Source: Hymenobacter metallicola (lineage in GTDB: Bacteria; Bacteroidota; Bacteroidia; Cytophagales; Hymenobacteraceae). Taken from it: a DNA stretch of 64,000 nucleotides. The first letter of the stretch is position 1; each line of letters starts with the position of its first letter. Shown here one piece after another: positions 8,380-17,285 of the stretch. The notes under the pieces were generated by a model that worked only from the letters and a program-made list of their open reading frames with translations, was not told the DNA's origin and did not search any database. The translations under genes were made by a program, and so were the position numbers. The DNA is taken from assembly GCF_004745645.1 (NCBI RefSeq), contig NZ_SRMB01000001.1:124001-188000 (forward strand), written 5' to 3'.

Positions 8380-10269
8380 ATGATTTCCATTACTGACCTC
8401 GATTTTCACTTCGGCTCCCGTACCCTCTACGACAAGGCCAGCCTCCATATTAAGCCCAAGGATAAGATTGGCCTGATCGGGCTCAACGGTCGGGGCAAAT
8501 CCACGCTGCTGCGCATTCTGGTGGGCGAGTACAAGCCCGACGGCGGCAGCATCTCCATGAGCAAGGACGTGAGCCTGGGCTTTCTGAACCAGGACTTGCT
8601 CAGCTACGACTCCCACGAGCCCATCCTGATTGTGGCCATGCAGGCCTTCGGCGAGGCCCTGGAAGTGCAGAAGAAAATCGACGAGGTGCTCGTGGAGTTC
8701 GAGAATAACTACACCGACGACCTGGTCGAGAAGCTAGCCGACTTGCAGGAGCGCTTCGAGGCCCTGGGCGGCTATACCATGCAGGCCCGCACCGAGGAAA
8801 TCCTGGAAGGTCTGGGCTTCACGACCGAGGAGCTGCAGAAACCGCTGAAGCAGTTTTCGGGCGGCTGGCGCATGCGCGTGATGCTGGCCAAAATCCTCTT
8901 GCAGCAACCCTCCCTGCTGTTGCTCGACGAACCGACCAACCACCTGGATCTGCCCTCCATCAAGTGGATTGAAAACTACCTGGCCGGCTACGAAGGCGCC
9001 GTGATTATCGTGTCGCACGACCGGGAATTCCTGGACCGCACCACCAACACGACCGTGGAAGTAACCGGCGGCAAGCTGGTGCCCTACGCCGGCAACTACT
9101 CATTCTACCTCGAAGAAAAAGAGGAGCGCAACGCCATTCAGAAGGGTGCTTTCGAAAACCAGCAGGCCCAGATTCGCCAGGCCGAGCGGTTTATCGAGCG
9201 GTTTAAGGCCAAAGCCTCCAAGGCCAAGCAGGCCCAGAGCCGGGTAAAAGCCCTCGACAAGCTGGAGCGCATCGAGGACGTGGCCGCCGACGACGCCAAA
9301 GTGAACATCAAGTTCAACTTCACCGTCACGCCCGGCCGCCACATCCTGCGCATGGAGCACGTGGGCAAGAAGTACGGCGAGAAGCTCATCTTCCGCGACA
9401 CCCACGTACACATCGAGCGGGGCGACAAAATTGCGCTGATCGGGGCCAACGGTAAGGGTAAATCCACGCTGATGCGCCTGGTGGCGGGGCAGGAGGCACC
9501 TACCAGCGGCACCCACCAGCTGGGCCACAACGTCATCATGTCGTTCTACGCCCAGCACCAGCTCGAGAGCCTGCGCATCGACAACGAGATTCTGCAGGAA
9601 ATGGTGGAGGCCGGCTCCAAGCGCACCGAAATGGAACTGCGCTCGGTGCTGGGTTCCTTCCTCTTCACCGGCGACGAGGTCTACAAGAAAATCAAAGTGC
9701 TCAGCGGGGGTGAGAAAAGCCGGGTGGCCCTGGCCAAAACCCTGATTTCGGAGGCCAACTTCCTGCTGCTCGACGAACCGACCAACCACCTGGACATGCA
9801 GTCGGTGAACATCCTGATTCAGGCCCTGGACCAGTACGAAGGCACCTACATCGTGATTAGCCACGACCGGTTCTTTGTGGAGAATGTGGCCAATAAGATC
9901 TGGTACATCGAAGACTACCAGCTCAAGGAGTACCCCGGCACCTACGCCGAGTACGAGCAGTGGCAGGAAGACCGGGAAAAGGCGGCCAAGAAGGCGGGGC
10001 TGCCCTCGCCGTCGGCGCCCAAGCCGCTGCCCAAGACCGAGCCGGTAAAAGAGGCCACCTCCACCAGCAACTCCAAGCAGAAGCGGGAGTTAGCCGAAGT
10101 AGAAACCCGCATTGAGCAGCTGGAAAAAGAGCTGGCCCAGTACGAATCCCAGTTGGCCGACCCGGCTATCTACAACAATACCGCCCAACTCAAGGATGCT
10201 ACGCTGAAATTTGAGCAGGTGAAAAAGGAGTTGACCGCCCAAAACAAGCGGTGGGAGGAATTGGTGTAA
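8380..10269 (+). CDS. ABC-F family ATPase (Uup/YheS-like)
   Basis: 629 residues with two ATP-binding cassettes and no membrane segments. Walker A motifs are GLNGRGKST (34-42) and GANGKGKST (near 354). Signatures are FSGGWRMR and LSGGEKSR, and Walker B plus the ABC-F hallmark LLLLDEPTNHLD appears twice. The linker between the cassettes (about 235-300) is basic and helical, and the last 70 residues form a coiled coil like the C-terminal domain of Uup. ABC-F proteins bind the ribosomal E site and rescue or tune stalled translation; resistance members exist, but nothing here indicates one. It is a single gene with its own promoter and terminator. Confidence 0.93.
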   Translation: MISITDLDFHFGSRTLYDKASLHIKPKDKIGLIGLNGRGKSTLLRILVGEYKPDGGSISMSKDVSLGFLNQDLLSYDSHEPILIVAMQAFGEALEVQKKIDEVLVEFENNYTDDLVEKLADLQERFEALGGYTMQARTEEILEGLGFTTEELQKPLKQFSGGWRMRVMLAKILLQQPSLLLLDEPTNHLDLPSIKWIENYLAGYEGAVIIVSHDREFLDRTTNTTVEVTGGKLVPYAGNYSFYLEEKEERNAIQKGAFENQQAQIRQAERFIERFKAKASKAKQAQSRVKALDKLERIEDVAADDAKVNIKFNFTVTPGRHILRMEHVGKKYGEKLIFRDTHVHIERGDKIALIGANGKGKSTLMRLVAGQEAPTSGTHQLGHNVIMSFYAQHQLESLRIDNEILQEMVEAGSKRTEMELRSVLGSFLFTGDEVYKKIKVLSGGEKSRVALAKTLISEANFLLLDEPTNHLDMQSVNILIQALDQYEGTYIVISHDRFFVENVANKIWYIEDYQLKEYPGTYAEYEQWQEDREKAAKKAGLPSPSAPKPLPKTEPVKEATSTSNSKQKRELAEVETRIEQLEKELAQYESQLADPAIYNNTAQLKDATLKFEQVKKELTAQNKRWEELV

Positions 10270-10291
10270 GCAACCGCCCGAGTCCCAGAAG

Positions 10292-10338
10292 CCACGCCCG
10301 GTCCTGCTTGCGTCGTAGCAGAGCCGGGCGTGGTTTTT
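10292..10338 (+). terminator. Rho-independent terminator of the ABC-F gene
   Basis: CCACGCCCGG at 10292-10301 pairs with its complement at 10324-10333 and is followed by TTTTT. It lies 22 nt after the stop codon. Confidence 0.85.
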
Positions 10339-10456
10339 AGGCCAAGCTACCATGCTGGGAATGCAGTGTGCGCAGGGCCACACCGAACCGGAAATCCCCG
10401 TAGCTACCCAAACGGGCGGCTGCGGGGATTTTCAATTTCAAGCTCAGAAAGGGCGG

Positions 10457-11446
10457 CTACGGGTGGTTCTGCTTTACCAGCACGGTGTTGTCCAAGCCAT
10501 TTTGAATGGTATTGCTGGATTGGCCACTGGCTCCCTGGAACGTTTGGGCGCCGTTGCGGAGGCCGTTCTGCTCTTGCCGGGCCAGGTGGCTGTTGCCGTC
10601 CTGGTCGATGTAGGCGTTGTTCTGGGCACTAAAGGCGCCGCTGGTGCCCTGGCCTTGGTAGGCCGCATTGTTGTTGCCTTCTTGTTCGATGGTAGCCATA
10701 TTGAAACTGGTCGACCCGTCGGCTTGCTGCTGCTCCGCCTGGTTGCGGTTCCCGATCTGCGTCGCTTCGGCCCGGTTGTTCATGCCGCCCTGCTGCTGGA
10801 GCAGCACGTTCTGGTTGCCGAGCTGCAGGCCGGTGGCCGTGTTGGAGCCGCCCTGCCGCTGGGTCGACTTATTATTGTTGCCCGTCGAGGAAATGCTGGC
10901 AATGCTGCCCAGGCCCGCCTGGGTCTGGACCGCGTCGTTGTCGTTGCCCAGCTGCGTGATAGTGCCTTGGTTTACCCGGCCCTGCTGCAGCTGGCTGCCG
11001 GTGTTGCGGTTCCCAACTTGGGTAGCCAGGGCCAAATTACCGCCGCCGGTCTGGTCCTGCACGATATCGTTATTGTTGCCGACCTGCGTTGCTACGGCCC
11101 GATTAAAGGGACCAATGGCTTGCTTTTGACTAATGGTGTTTCGGTCGCCGAGCTGAATGGCATTCATCTGGCTGGATGCGCCTCCCTGGTCCTGGGTCAC
11201 TGTATTACGGTTGCCCGATTGAGCAGCCGCAGCCGTGTTCTGACTGCCGCTTTGGGTTACGTCCAGTCGGTTTCGGTCGCCGAGCTGCAAGCCGGTCGAG
11301 CTACTGGTACTGCCCACCTGCATCACCTGGGCCCGGTTGTCGCCGCCGCTTTGCTGCAGTGCGCTGGTGTTGTTTTGGGCGTGGGCACTGCTGGCTCCCA
11401 GCAATAGCGCGCACACCCCCAGTAGGGAAGGGGTAAGACTTCTCAT
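10457..11446 (-). CDS. Curlin-repeat (CsgA/CsgB-like) secreted protein
   Basis: 329 residues with a clear signal peptide (ends SSAHAQ, about residue 24). The rest is about 20 imperfect units of the curlin type, with spaced Gln-x-Gly-x-x-Asn (QLGDRNRL, QSGNRNTV, QVGNNNDI, QIGNRNQA, QEGNNNAA). This is the strand-turn-strand pattern of functional amyloid subunits in curli fibres. E. coli CsgA has five repeats, so this is a much longer array. None of the secretion or nucleation partners (CsgG, CsgE, CsgF) lies in this window. The gene is preceded by an AT-rich upstream region and stands alone, suggesting its own regulation. Confidence 0.85.
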   Translation of the reverse strand: MRSLTPSLLGVCALLLGASSAHAQNNTSALQQSGGDNRAQVMQVGSTSSSTGLQLGDRNRLDVTQSGSQNTAAAAQSGNRNTVTQDQGGASSQMNAIQLGDRNTISQKQAIGPFNRAVATQVGNNNDIVQDQTGGGNLALATQVGNRNTGSQLQQGRVNQGTITQLGNDNDAVQTQAGLGSIASISSTGNNNKSTQRQGGSNTATGLQLGNQNVLLQQQGGMNNRAEATQIGNRNQAEQQQADGSTSFNMATIEQEGNNNAAYQGQGTSGAFSAQNNAYIDQDGNSHLARQEQNGLRNGAQTFQGASGQSSNTIQNGLDNTVLVKQNHP

Positions 11447-11785
11447 AGGATAAGGGTAGGAGTGAATGTATATCCCTAAGTAAATAATAATTTTACAAAT
11501 AAATATACAAATAATTAAAAAATATAGCTGTTCGGTACGCTAGCTGAAAAGTGCTGCGGTGCTGTTTGAGCAGGCACCACCTACCTCAATTGTCCTGATG
11601 ACCAAGGAAAAAAGGGGGGTGAGGTATTGAAAAAGTAAGTTTCTAACCGGCCCCGAAGAACCGCCGCAGCGCAAATTGCAGCGGTTCTTCGGGGTTATTC
11701 AGATTCACGAGTTGTTGCGGATAAGCACTTGTGTAAAGGTGAGGTTCAGAGGAATTATAAAATGAGCTTCCGCCTAATCAAGTAT
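11447..11785. other. Intergenic region with curlin gene promoter and a stem-loop
   Basis: The part next to the curlin gene (about 11460-11530) is very AT-rich and is the likely promoter region for the minus-strand gene; I cannot fix the exact boxes. The rest holds the inverted repeat at 11651-11694. I see no gene. Confidence 0.5.
11651..11694 (-). terminator. Possible terminator of the DUF1080-like gene
   Basis: 14-bp arms (CCCCGAAGAACCGC at 11651-11664 and its complement at 11681-11694) with a 16-nt loop, 90 nt after the stop of the minus-strand gene at 11786. The T-run is poor, so this could also be a regulatory hairpin. Confidence 0.45.
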
Positions 11786-12469
11786 TCAATCGGCCGGTGT
11801 AATCAGCAACCTTCTAAAATACGCTTCTGTGCCCGAGCCCACCCAAAGGCCGACGGCTCCCCTGGAAGTTGCGCCGTGCTTTAAGTCGGAGACAAGTAAG
11901 CAGGGCTGCGAAGCCTCGTTGACATACAATCTGGCGGTACCGTTTTTTACCACGATTTTTACTTTCGTCCATTTGCCTACCTCCAAGTCAACGTAGGACT
12001 CATACTTCTCGGGAGAGTCCTGGCGTAGCTTTTGCCACGGAAAGTCAGGGTAGGAAATGTATTGCACCGAATGGTTTCTGCGTACCTGGTCTTCGGCTCG
12101 TCCGTTGGTCGGGCGCAGGTAGAGGCATTCGAATTTTGTATCGTCTTCGTTGATTCTAAAGGCAATGCCAACAAAGCCCCGCGCAGTTTCGGCAGCAGTG
12201 TCCAAAGGCCGGCCCGCTACTTCGACCTCGATGGTGCCGTTGTGAAAAGTAACCTCTGGCAGCTTGGCATATTTCAGCTCCGGAGTAATTACCCGCGCCG
12301 TATCCGCGACCCTTACTGATTTTTTGCCCTGGTACGTTGCTGGCTTCACCTGCACGTGCACCGCCGTCAGACCGGCGGTGGTAGTCAGGCTATAAAGCTT
12401 CCGACTTTCCTGGCCGTAGGCGGCACAACAGATTGTCAGCCAATACAACGTAACCAGGTAGCTTTTCAT
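11786..12469 (-). CDS. Secreted DUF1080-like / concanavalin-type lectin fold protein
   Basis: 227 residues with a signal peptide (MKSYLVTLYWLTICCAAYGQ). The body has the jelly-roll pattern of DUF1080 (3-keto-disaccharide hydrolase) and LamG-like domains: IEVEVAGRP, then GFVGIAFRINEDDTKFECLYLRP, VGKWTKVKIVVKNGTARLYVN and GAVGLWVGSGTEAYFRRLLI. The usual role is glycan binding or hydrolysis outside the cell; catalytic residues cannot be assigned. It is a single gene, somewhat less GC-rich than its neighbours, with 226 nt of empty sequence upstream. Confidence 0.65.
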   Translation of the reverse strand: MKSYLVTLYWLTICCAAYGQESRKLYSLTTTAGLTAVHVQVKPATYQGKKSVRVADTARVITPELKYAKLPEVTFHNGTIEVEVAGRPLDTAAETARGFVGIAFRINEDDTKFECLYLRPTNGRAEDQVRRNHSVQYISYPDFPWQKLRQDSPEKYESYVDLEVGKWTKVKIVVKNGTARLYVNEASQPCLLVSDLKHGATSRGAVGLWVGSGTEAYFRRLLITPAD

Positions 12470-12695
12470 TCTCTACGGGTTGGCTCAGCACAGCTCACTG
12501 CGTGGGTTGTACCGACGGAGACGGGAATTTCAGCACCGTTGCTACTCGGAATTTACGCAAAATCCTGAAGCTCGGTGCCCCCTCATGCCCAAGACCACCG
12601 TCGTAGCCGTGCGATGCCATAGCGCCGCGGCATACCGGGTGTTGAGTGGGAATGTCTTTCCGTTACCTACCCCGACCTGCTTACACCGCTAGCCG

Positions 12696-14519
12696 CTAAT
12701 AGGCTACTTCCCGCGCGTCGTTGAGGGCCTTGATGAAGGCAACAACGGCCTGTTGCTCGGCGGCACTCAGGTTCAGCTTGTCCTCGCCCAGCGTTTGGTT
12801 GGGCACGGCTAGGCCCAGGCCCGCCCCACCGCCTTTGTTGTAGAAGTCCAGCACTTGCTCCAGCGTCTGGTACACGCCGTTGTGCATGTAGGGAGGCGTA
12901 AGGGCCGCATTGCGTACCGTGGGCGTTTTGAAAGCGTGCCGCTGGTGGGCAATGCCGTAGAGGCCGAATTTACCCGCGTCGGCATCTAAAACCGGGTGCA
13001 GCGTATCCGCGGTAGCCGGTACGCCCAGCACTTCGCTTTCGGCCTTGTCGTAGAGTGGGGGCACCGAGCCGTTGAACAAGGGCATGTAGTGGCAGGTGCC
13101 GCACTGGGCTTTGCCCATAAACAAGTTGAACCCCAGCACTTCCTGCCGGGTCAGTACGGTCGTGTCGCCGCGCATGTACTGGTCGAAACGGCTGTTGAGG
13201 CGTACCAGGCTGCGCACGTACGCCGCTACGGCCCGGCGGATATTTCGCTCGGTAAGGGGCTGCTGCTCGGTGGCAAAAGCCTGGGTAAACAGCTTGCCGT
13301 ATCCGCCTTTCTTGCGCAGCAGGGCGGGGGCCTGACTGAGCTGCCCGCCCATTTCCGCTTTGTTCGAAACAACGGCGTGCACCTGGTCTTCCAGGAAGTG
13401 CACCCGGCTGTCGGCAAACTGGTCGGGCTGCAGGGCGGCGTTGAGCAGGGTGGGCGTGTTGCGCTCCAGCTCCGAGGCCGCCAGCAAGGACTTGTTCACC
13501 CGCAGTCCGTCGGTGTAGGCGCGGCCGGGCACGTGGCAGCTGGCGCAGGAGCGGCCCCCGCGGCCCGACAGCAGGGGTTCCTGAAATAAGGCAGCCCCCA
13601 GGGCCAGCACTGCCGGGGTGGGCGGGGCGGCATCGGCCGGGGCAAAAAAGGAGGCTTCAAAAGCGTCGGCTTCGAAAAAGCTGCCGGCCGCCGGCCGCAC
13701 CGCGCGCCGGGCCGCTACCACCGGAATCTGCAGCTGCTGCTGGGCCTGGCGTAGCGTCGTCAGCATAGGGGTGAAGTGGCGGACAAAAAAGCCGGCCCGG
13801 TTGAAATTGTCGAAATCGGTGCCGGGCGCTGCTACGGCGGCCTCACTCCGGCGCAGCTGGCCGAGTAGCTTTTCGGGCACGGCAAACAGCGCGAGTACTT
13901 CGCGGGTGGCCTGCAGCGTCACGGCTGCTTCGGGCAGGGAGGCGTGGGCGGCGGGCGAATCGAAGCCGGAGAGGCCCTTGGCGGCCAGGCGGTAGAGGTT
14001 CAGGCGCAGGGCATCGAATACTTCCGCGTCGGAAAAGCTGAGCAGGGGCACCTGCTGTTCTAGGTGGCGCACCTCGAAGAGCAGGTTGTCAATTTCCTGG
14101 TGAATCAGGTCCTGGGTAGCGCGGTCAAGGGCCGGCGCAGCGTACACGTATTCCTCCAGCACCTGAAAGCCCGTGGCCGGAATTACCTGACCAGGCTCAC
14201 CGGGCTCAGTCTCGGGCAGGTTGGCCCCGTTAAGGCGCTGGGCCACGTGCGGGAAATAGTATTCCACCGCAAACTCCAAGTGCTTATACTCGGTGCGGCA
14301 AGCCGCAAACTGCCGGCGCAAGGCAGTCGTATCGGCCTGGTAAGCCAGCTGCTGGAAGTGGGTCAGGGCCGCGTGCAGGCGGCGCAGGTGGTGGGTGTAG
14401 TGGTCTTTTACCTGGTCGGCAGGCGTTTTGTGCAGCACTGCAAACGAGAACAGCACGCCTGCCAACCCCAGCAGCAGGGGCCGGATCAGGGATTGGTAGG
14501 GCAAAGGGCGGCGGGTCAT
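12696..14519 (-). CDS. Di-haem cytochrome c peroxidase (MauG/CcpA superfamily) with long N-terminal domain
   Basis: 607 residues; ordinary bacterial cytochrome c peroxidases have about 330. A membrane anchor or uncleaved signal (residues 10-30) is followed by a helical domain of about 260 residues with imelysin-like features (EYKHLEFAVEYYFP, GFQVLEEYVY), then the peroxidase core with two haem-binding motifs, CASCH (325-329) and CGTCH (473-477), and the family blocks NTPTLLNAAL and KTPTVRNAALTPPYMHNG. It should reduce peroxide, or oxidise a partner, in the periplasm. Its ATG overlaps the stop of the LRR gene in an ATGA tetranucleotide, so it is the last gene of a coupled PhoX-LRR-peroxidase operon. 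Confidence 0.9.
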   Translation of the reverse strand: MTRRPLPYQSLIRPLLLGLAGVLFSFAVLHKTPADQVKDHYTHHLRRLHAALTHFQQLAYQADTTALRRQFAACRTEYKHLEFAVEYYFPHVAQRLNGANLPETEPGEPGQVIPATGFQVLEEYVYAAPALDRATQDLIHQEIDNLLFEVRHLEQQVPLLSFSDAEVFDALRLNLYRLAAKGLSGFDSPAAHASLPEAAVTLQATREVLALFAVPEKLLGQLRRSEAAVAAPGTDFDNFNRAGFFVRHFTPMLTTLRQAQQQLQIPVVAARRAVRPAAGSFFEADAFEASFFAPADAAPPTPAVLALGAALFQEPLLSGRGGRSCASCHVPGRAYTDGLRVNKSLLAASELERNTPTLLNAALQPDQFADSRVHFLEDQVHAVVSNKAEMGGQLSQAPALLRKKGGYGKLFTQAFATEQQPLTERNIRRAVAAYVRSLVRLNSRFDQYMRGDTTVLTRQEVLGFNLFMGKAQCGTCHYMPLFNGSVPPLYDKAESEVLGVPATADTLHPVLDADAGKFGLYGIAHQRHAFKTPTVRNAALTPPYMHNGVYQTLEQVLDFYNKGGGAGLGLAVPNQTLGEDKLNLSAAEQQAVVAFIKALNDAREVAY

Positions 14520-15433
14520 TGAAAGTAAATTTTAGCACCCGGCAGCCGGGCTTCAGCCTCCCGGCAGGCCTGGGGAGTAAAGGCATTGCCCTTGACAATG
14601 ATAGTTTTCAGCTTTTTGAGCTTGCCCAAGGAGCGGGGCAGGGCCGTCAGCTGGTTGTCGTTGGCAATCAGGGTTTCCAGATTGTGCAGTTGGCCCATCG
14701 TCTTGGGCAGGGTCTTGAGCTGGTTGCCCGACACAATGAGCACCTTCAGCTCCCGGCAGCTCCCGAGGCTGGCGGGCAGCTCTTCGAGCTGGTTGTTGGC
14801 CAGGTTCAGCTCCTCCAGCCGGGTCAGGGTGCCGAGCTGCTCGGGCAGGTGCTGGAGCTTGTTGTCGTTGAGGTAGGCGTAGCGCAGGCGGTGCAGGCGG
14901 CCCAAGGTAGCGGGCAAGAACAGCAGCTGGTTGTGGGAGCTGTCGAAGTACTCGAGCTGGGCCAGTTGCCCCAGCTGCTCGGGCAAGGAGGTGAAGTTGT
15001 TCCAGGCCGAGAGCAAAAACCGCAGGCTGTCGAGGCCTCCGATGCTGGGCGGCAGCTCGGTCAGGGCGTTCTGGTCAATTTGCAGCTGCTGCAAGCGGTG
15101 CAGGTTGCCCAGCGTGGGCGGCAAATCCAGCAGGCCGTTCTTGTTCACAAACAGCACCCGCAGGCTGTCGAGCCGGGTTACCGATTCGGGGAGGTGGCGC
15201 AGGTGGTTTTCGTGGGCGTACAGGCGGCGCAGGCCCGGTAGCTGCGCCAGGCTGGCGGGCAGCTGCTCCAGGCCCTGGCCCCGCAGGTTCAGCTCCCGGA
15301 TGCAGCCCGGGCGGCTCAGGGCATCGGTAAGCGTGAAAGCCGCCGGCGTAGCGCACTGAGCCAAACAAGTGTTGCCCTGCAGACTCTGCAGGGCAACAAC
15401 GAGTAGAAGAAAAAGAGCGGGGAGTTGCCTCAC
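14516..15433 (-). CDS. Secreted leucine-rich-repeat protein
   Basis: 305 residues starting with GTG at 15433. A signal peptide (residues 1-25, ending LAQ) precedes about ten 23-residue leucine-rich repeats of the form L..LP.sLG.L..L..L....N.L, the bacterial/Ras-group LRR type. Such solenoids bind proteins; no catalytic domain is present. The GTG shares one base with the TAG of the upstream phoX-like gene and the stop overlaps the downstream peroxidase ATG, so translation of the three genes is probably coupled. A periplasmic scaffolding role for its two enzyme neighbours is an inference from this arrangement only. Confidence 0.88.
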   Translation of the reverse strand: MRQLPALFLLLVVALQSLQGNTCLAQCATPAAFTLTDALSRPGCIRELNLRGQGLEQLPASLAQLPGLRRLYAHENHLRHLPESVTRLDSLRVLFVNKNGLLDLPPTLGNLHRLQQLQIDQNALTELPPSIGGLDSLRFLLSAWNNFTSLPEQLGQLAQLEYFDSSHNQLLFLPATLGRLHRLRYAYLNDNKLQHLPEQLGTLTRLEELNLANNQLEELPASLGSCRELKVLIVSGNQLKTLPKTMGQLHNLETLIANDNQLTALPRSLGKLKKLKTIIVKGNAFTPQACREAEARLPGAKIYFQ

Positions 15434-17094
15434 TACTGCTTAATGAAAGTACGGGTCGTGGAAGTGGTAGGCGTGGTCACGACCAGGGTGTAGTGGCCGC
15501 CGTGCAGCTTGGCTACCGGCACCTTCAGGCGGTTCAGGCCCTGGTTCAGCACGGTGCTTTGCTCCAGTACGCGGGCCCCCAGGCTGTTGAATACCTGTAG
15601 CGTGGCGGCTTCCTTGCGGCTGCTGCTCAGCTCCACGGTCAGCTCGGTGCCGGCGGTGGGGTTCGGGAATACGTCGGCCTGGGCTAGCTCGGGCTGGCTT
15701 TTGGTGGTGCCCAGCGTGGTGCCCAGTACACCTTTGCGGCTGATAACCAGCGCCGTCGACTTATTGAACACGACCGATTGACCGGCTGCGTCGGTAGTTG
15801 CCAGCGTGTTGGCGGCGTCGGGGTTCTGCATGGAAATGAACATGAATTTCTCGTCGGGCGAGAAGGTCATGCCCGTAGGTTCGCAGCCGGCGGGCGTCAC
15901 GGCAAACAGTTCCACGGCCGGGTTGGCTTGGGTATGGCAGGGCTTAACCACCCACACGTGGTTGCGGCCACCGTCCTGCAGCACGTAGAGGTTGCCCTGC
16001 GAGTCGAAGGTCAGGTTGTCGTTGCCGGTGCCCCAGGCTTCGTTCACGGTAGCCGTGCCGTAGTTGATAGGGTAGGTGCGGTTGGTAACGCCGGGCGAGT
16101 TGCCCACGAAGACTTCGAAGCTGCTGACCGTAGCCCCGTCAGTGAAGCGGTAGGTGGTGCCGGGGCCTTTGGCCGTGAAGTACACCTGGCCGGTTACCGG
16201 GCTGATTTCAATGTCTTCCACCCCGTTGAAGCTGGTAGCGCCCAGGGCCAGGGCCAGGTTGGAAGTGTTGTTGCAGTCGGCCGGCGTGCCGTTGGGAACC
16301 TGAATCCAGGTGCCGGTGGTGGCCGTGCCGATAGCGCCGTCCAATTTTAGGGCATACAGCGTACCCTCGGCCAGCTTATCGGCCGTGTTGGCGACGTACT
16401 TGTACACAAAGCTCAGCGTCGAGCCTTCGTCGGCTCCTTCGTATACCGTTTTGCGGTCGGGCGCCACTACGATATTTTCGTGCTTGAAGCGGCCCATTTT
16501 CCAGAGCTTGTCGGGCTTGCCGTCGCCGTTCTGGTCTTTCACGGTACGGGTAGCCGGGTCCATTTCCACGTTCCAGCCAAAGTCCAGGTACACGTCGCCG
16601 TTGCTGTCGGTCGGGGCCGTGGGTGTGTTTTCCTCGCAGGTAATCACCGTGTTCCAGGGCGTGGTACCCCCCGAGCAGTTGTTGAACGTGCCCACTACCG
16701 GCCCAAAGTTGACCGGGTTCTTGGCCGTCACCTGCCACAGCTTGGTAGTAGGATTAAAAGTCAGATCCAGCATGCTCACCCCCGAGGTAGCGGCCGAAGA
16801 GCCCTCGTGGTTGATGGACAGGTAGCCGGTGTTGGTGCCCGCGGGCACGTAGCCCGTAAAGTCGAAAGACTCTTTCACGTTGCCCTCGGCCGGGGTGGAG
16901 TAGGCCGCCCCACCCTGCACCAACATCTGAAAGGTGTGGGTGGAAGGCAGGCGCAAATCCTGGGGCTGGGTAGAGGGCTGCACCGAGGTGAAACGGCTGA
17001 TGTGGTCGGCCGGCAGGGTAGGGCAGGAGCTTTGCGCTAGGGCGTTTCCACCGCTGAGCAGCGCGGCTGCCAGGAGAGTAGGAGTGTATTTCAT
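15433..17094 (-). CDS. PhoX family (DUF839) phosphatase-like protein with T9SS sorting domain
   Basis: 553 residues from the ATG at 17094, which gives a clean signal peptide (MKYTPTLLAAALLSGGNALA). PhoX hallmarks are present: INHEGS (Glu97), FNNCSGGTTPWNT followed by TCEEN (Cys153, Glu154, Glu155) and the KHEN and VYEGADEGS blocks. In the characterised Pseudomonas PhoX, Ca/Fe ions are held by a Cys/Glu set of this kind, giving phosphomonoesterase activity. The last 85 residues are a T9SS type A sorting domain (ADVFPNPTAG ... RTFIKQ), so it is exported to the cell surface. It is the first gene of an operon with the LRR and peroxidase genes. Confidence 0.88.
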   Translation of the reverse strand: MKYTPTLLAAALLSGGNALAQSSCPTLPADHISRFTSVQPSTQPQDLRLPSTHTFQMLVQGGAAYSTPAEGNVKESFDFTGYVPAGTNTGYLSINHEGSSAATSGVSMLDLTFNPTTKLWQVTAKNPVNFGPVVGTFNNCSGGTTPWNTVITCEENTPTAPTDSNGDVYLDFGWNVEMDPATRTVKDQNGDGKPDKLWKMGRFKHENIVVAPDRKTVYEGADEGSTLSFVYKYVANTADKLAEGTLYALKLDGAIGTATTGTWIQVPNGTPADCNNTSNLALALGATSFNGVEDIEISPVTGQVYFTAKGPGTTYRFTDGATVSSFEVFVGNSPGVTNRTYPINYGTATVNEAWGTGNDNLTFDSQGNLYVLQDGGRNHVWVVKPCHTQANPAVELFAVTPAGCEPTGMTFSPDEKFMFISMQNPDAANTLATTDAAGQSVVFNKSTALVISRKGVLGTTLGTTKSQPELAQADVFPNPTAGTELTVELSSSRKEAATLQVFNSLGARVLEQSTVLNQGLNRLKVPVAKLHGGHYTLVVTTPTTSTTRTFIKQ

Positions 17095-17285
17095 AGGAGC
17101 TTGCGTGGTGGTTGAATTGCGCCGCAAGTACGCCATGCATTATTTCGTCTGGTTTACCACTGCGTTAAGAGTAAATCACCCGCCGATGATGAAAATGTTA
17201 CCCGGCCGCGCCGGGAAATATTGCCGCCCTTGATGCGTTGGGGCCGTACCATCGTACACTGAAAGTTCGCGCTATCTTCGCTTGT

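Noticed and set aside
10352..11407. 351-codon plus-strand frame opposite the curlin gene
   Set aside because: The repeats on this strand are only the mirror of the curlin repeats; the minus-strand product has a signal peptide and the known repeat pattern.
12480..12692. 70-codon plus-strand frame between the DUF1080-like and peroxidase genes
   Set aside because: No recognisable motif, no promoter box and random-looking composition; the region is treated as intergenic.
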